Origin: Hippophae tibetana
Lineage: Eukaryota; Streptophyta; Magnoliopsida; Rosales; Elaeagnaceae
DNA length: 64,000 bases
Assembly (NCBI GenBank): GCA_037013495.1
Contig: CM072810.1
Location: 50,082,843-50,146,842, forward strand
Direction of reading: 5' to 3'
Under the pieces are notes generated by a model that made no database searches, was not told the origin of the DNA, and worked only from the letters and a program-made list of their open reading frames with translations. Position numbers and translations under genes: made by a program. Positions 63,441 through 64,000 of this stretch are shown here, in pieces (position 1 is the stretch's first letter; each line of letters starts with the position of its first letter).

Positions 63441-64000
63441 CCTAACAAAGGAACCACATTTTGGTACCCAAATTCCATCGTTTGCATCATTTACCGAGGT
63501 TTTAAGTGTTTGTCTCACCATTTCCGTTGTACTTAATTTCTATTATATTGAAAAGATCCGTAAAGGAGATATTTTTCCAAACAAATTGTTCTTTATTTAT
63601 GTGTTAAATCAATATATATATTCTTGCAAAAAAAATTTGAGAAAACTGAAAGGAAAAGGCTATTTTTCCTATTTTAAAAAGGAACAAAACATTTGATAAA
63701 ATGGAGTTCCAACATTAAAGGACGATAAATTTTTACTCTGTTATCGAAAAAACTATTATAATATATCAAATTGAAGCCCGTACCGTTTCAAACAATCTGA
63801 TTTGGCCCCACAAAGGAACCCCATTTTTGTACGCAAATTCTATCGTTTACATCATTTACCGAGGGTTTTACTTGTTTGTCTCACAATTTCCGTTGTACTT
63901 ACTTTCTATTTTATTCATAAGTACCGTAGAGAAGATTTTGGTGCAAACAAAGGGTTCTTTATTTATGCGTTCAATCAATATCTATGCTTCCAAAAAACAA
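63441..64000. repeat. C then partial A monomer, register changed
   Basis: If the 8,751-bp block continued, this stretch would match about 56,878-57,437. It does not. The C reads 'attcttgcaaaaaaaattt' and 'ctatttttcctattt', like the C at 52.6-52.75 kb. The A reads 'aaaggaaccccattttt' and 'attctatcgtttac', like the A at 50.69 and 59.44 kb. It also has its own 'gggttttacttgtttg'. The array continues past the window end. Confidence 0.82.

Larger units (their letters stand above)
1..64000. repeat. Satellite DNA array, ~364-bp monomer, ~1,092-bp trimeric higher-order repeat
   Basis: The same ~364-bp unit recurs head to tail across the window with no foreign sequence. Three subtypes alternate as B-C-A. 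B monomers begin at (first base of the conserved ATG-like triplet): 580, 1672, 2401, 3490, 4580, 5672, 6760, 7489, 8580, 9670, 10761, 11855, 12947, 14039, 15076, 16113, 17149, 18239, 18967, 20059, 21516, 22607, 23698, 24426, 25516, 26607, 27700, 28793, 29854, 30947, 32040, 32770, 33831, 34924, 36018, 37111, 38208, 38935, 40393, 41850, 42942, 44035, 45129, 46589, 47681, 48774, 49868, 50959, 52053, 53147, 54241, 55335, 56431, 57525, 58619, 59710, 60804, 61898 and 62994. Spacing is mostly 1,088-1,097 bp; 727-731 bp marks dimers and 1,456-1,460 bp tetramers. The array is cut at both window ends. No coding gene, RNA gene or mobile element was seen. Chromosomal location (centromere, knob, subtelomere) cannot be told from the sequence. 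Confidence 0.98.

Noticed and set aside
1..64000. CRISPR array
   Set aside because: The units are contiguous ~364-bp monomers without short repeats separated by unique spacers, and no cas genes are present.
1..64000. CENP-B box or telomere-type repeats
   Set aside because: I looked for the CENP-B core pattern on both strands of each subtype and for TTAGGG/TTTAGGG runs and found neither. B has 'actcgggta', but the rest of the box is missing.
1..64000. Transposon or LTR insertions, tRNA or rRNA genes
   Set aside because: Every interval between B monomers is explained by whole monomers, hybrids or small deletions. No leftover sequence remains in which such an element could lie.
1..64000. Identification with a named satellite such as primate alpha satellite, Arabidopsis 178-bp repeat or maize knob repeat
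   Set aside because: Monomer length and visible motifs do not match those I know, and length alone is not evidence for other ~360-bp families. No name is assigned.

Overview
The whole 64 kb window is one uninterrupted satellite DNA array. I find no gene, RNA gene, transposon or unique sequence. The basic unit is an A+T-rich monomer of about 364 bp (roughly 70% A+T by eye). It occurs as three diverged subtypes, called A, B and C here, all in the same orientation. They normally follow the order B-C-A, giving a higher-order repeat (HOR) of about 1,092 bp. I count 59 B monomers; the 58 intervals between them are 48 trimers, 6 dimers (about 728 bp) and 4 tetramers (about 1,457 bp). That is about 172 monomers between the first and last B. 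The array runs off both ends of the window, so neither flank is visible.

The organism must be a eukaryote with megasatellite-type heterochromatin, such as a centromeric, pericentromeric, knob or subtelomeric array. The monomer length is common among plant and some insect satellites. I do not recognise the sequence as a named family and give no species. Many short open frames of 60-119 codons exist, but they are by-products of the monomer sequence and not genes.

Layout. 1-8.8 kb: a 14-monomer superblock of about 5,090 bp seen about 1.7 times. 8.8-14.0 kb: trimers, changing to a B variant that dominates 10.7-20.4 kb. 14.0-17.1 kb: three tandem 1,037-bp HORs, each with the same 55-bp deletion. 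17.1-24.4 kb: mixed trimers, two dimers and one tetramer. 24.4-28.7 kb: a locally homogenised run of trimers. 28.7-35.4 kb: a tandem 3,977-bp (11-monomer) duplication with an inner 1,093-bp duplication and a private deletion of about 30 bp. 35.4-41.6 kb: trimers, a 727-bp dimer duplication and two tetramers. 41.6-50.5 kb: a near-identical tandem 4,739-bp (13-monomer) duplication. 48.0-63.4 kb: an overlapping 8,751-bp (24-monomer) repeat whose two copies differ in the number of an inner 2,188-bp (6-monomer) unit. 63.4-64.0 kb: the register changes again.

How it works together: the window is a readable record of unequal exchange. C/A hybrid monomers (net loss of one monomer) mark the dimers, and the opposite A/C hybrids (net gain) mark the tetramers. 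Rare deletions were copied along with whole HORs. Copies become larger and more alike toward the right, which suggests the right half was amplified most recently. All lengths and relations were read by eye; block edges are accurate to about 10-50 bp.
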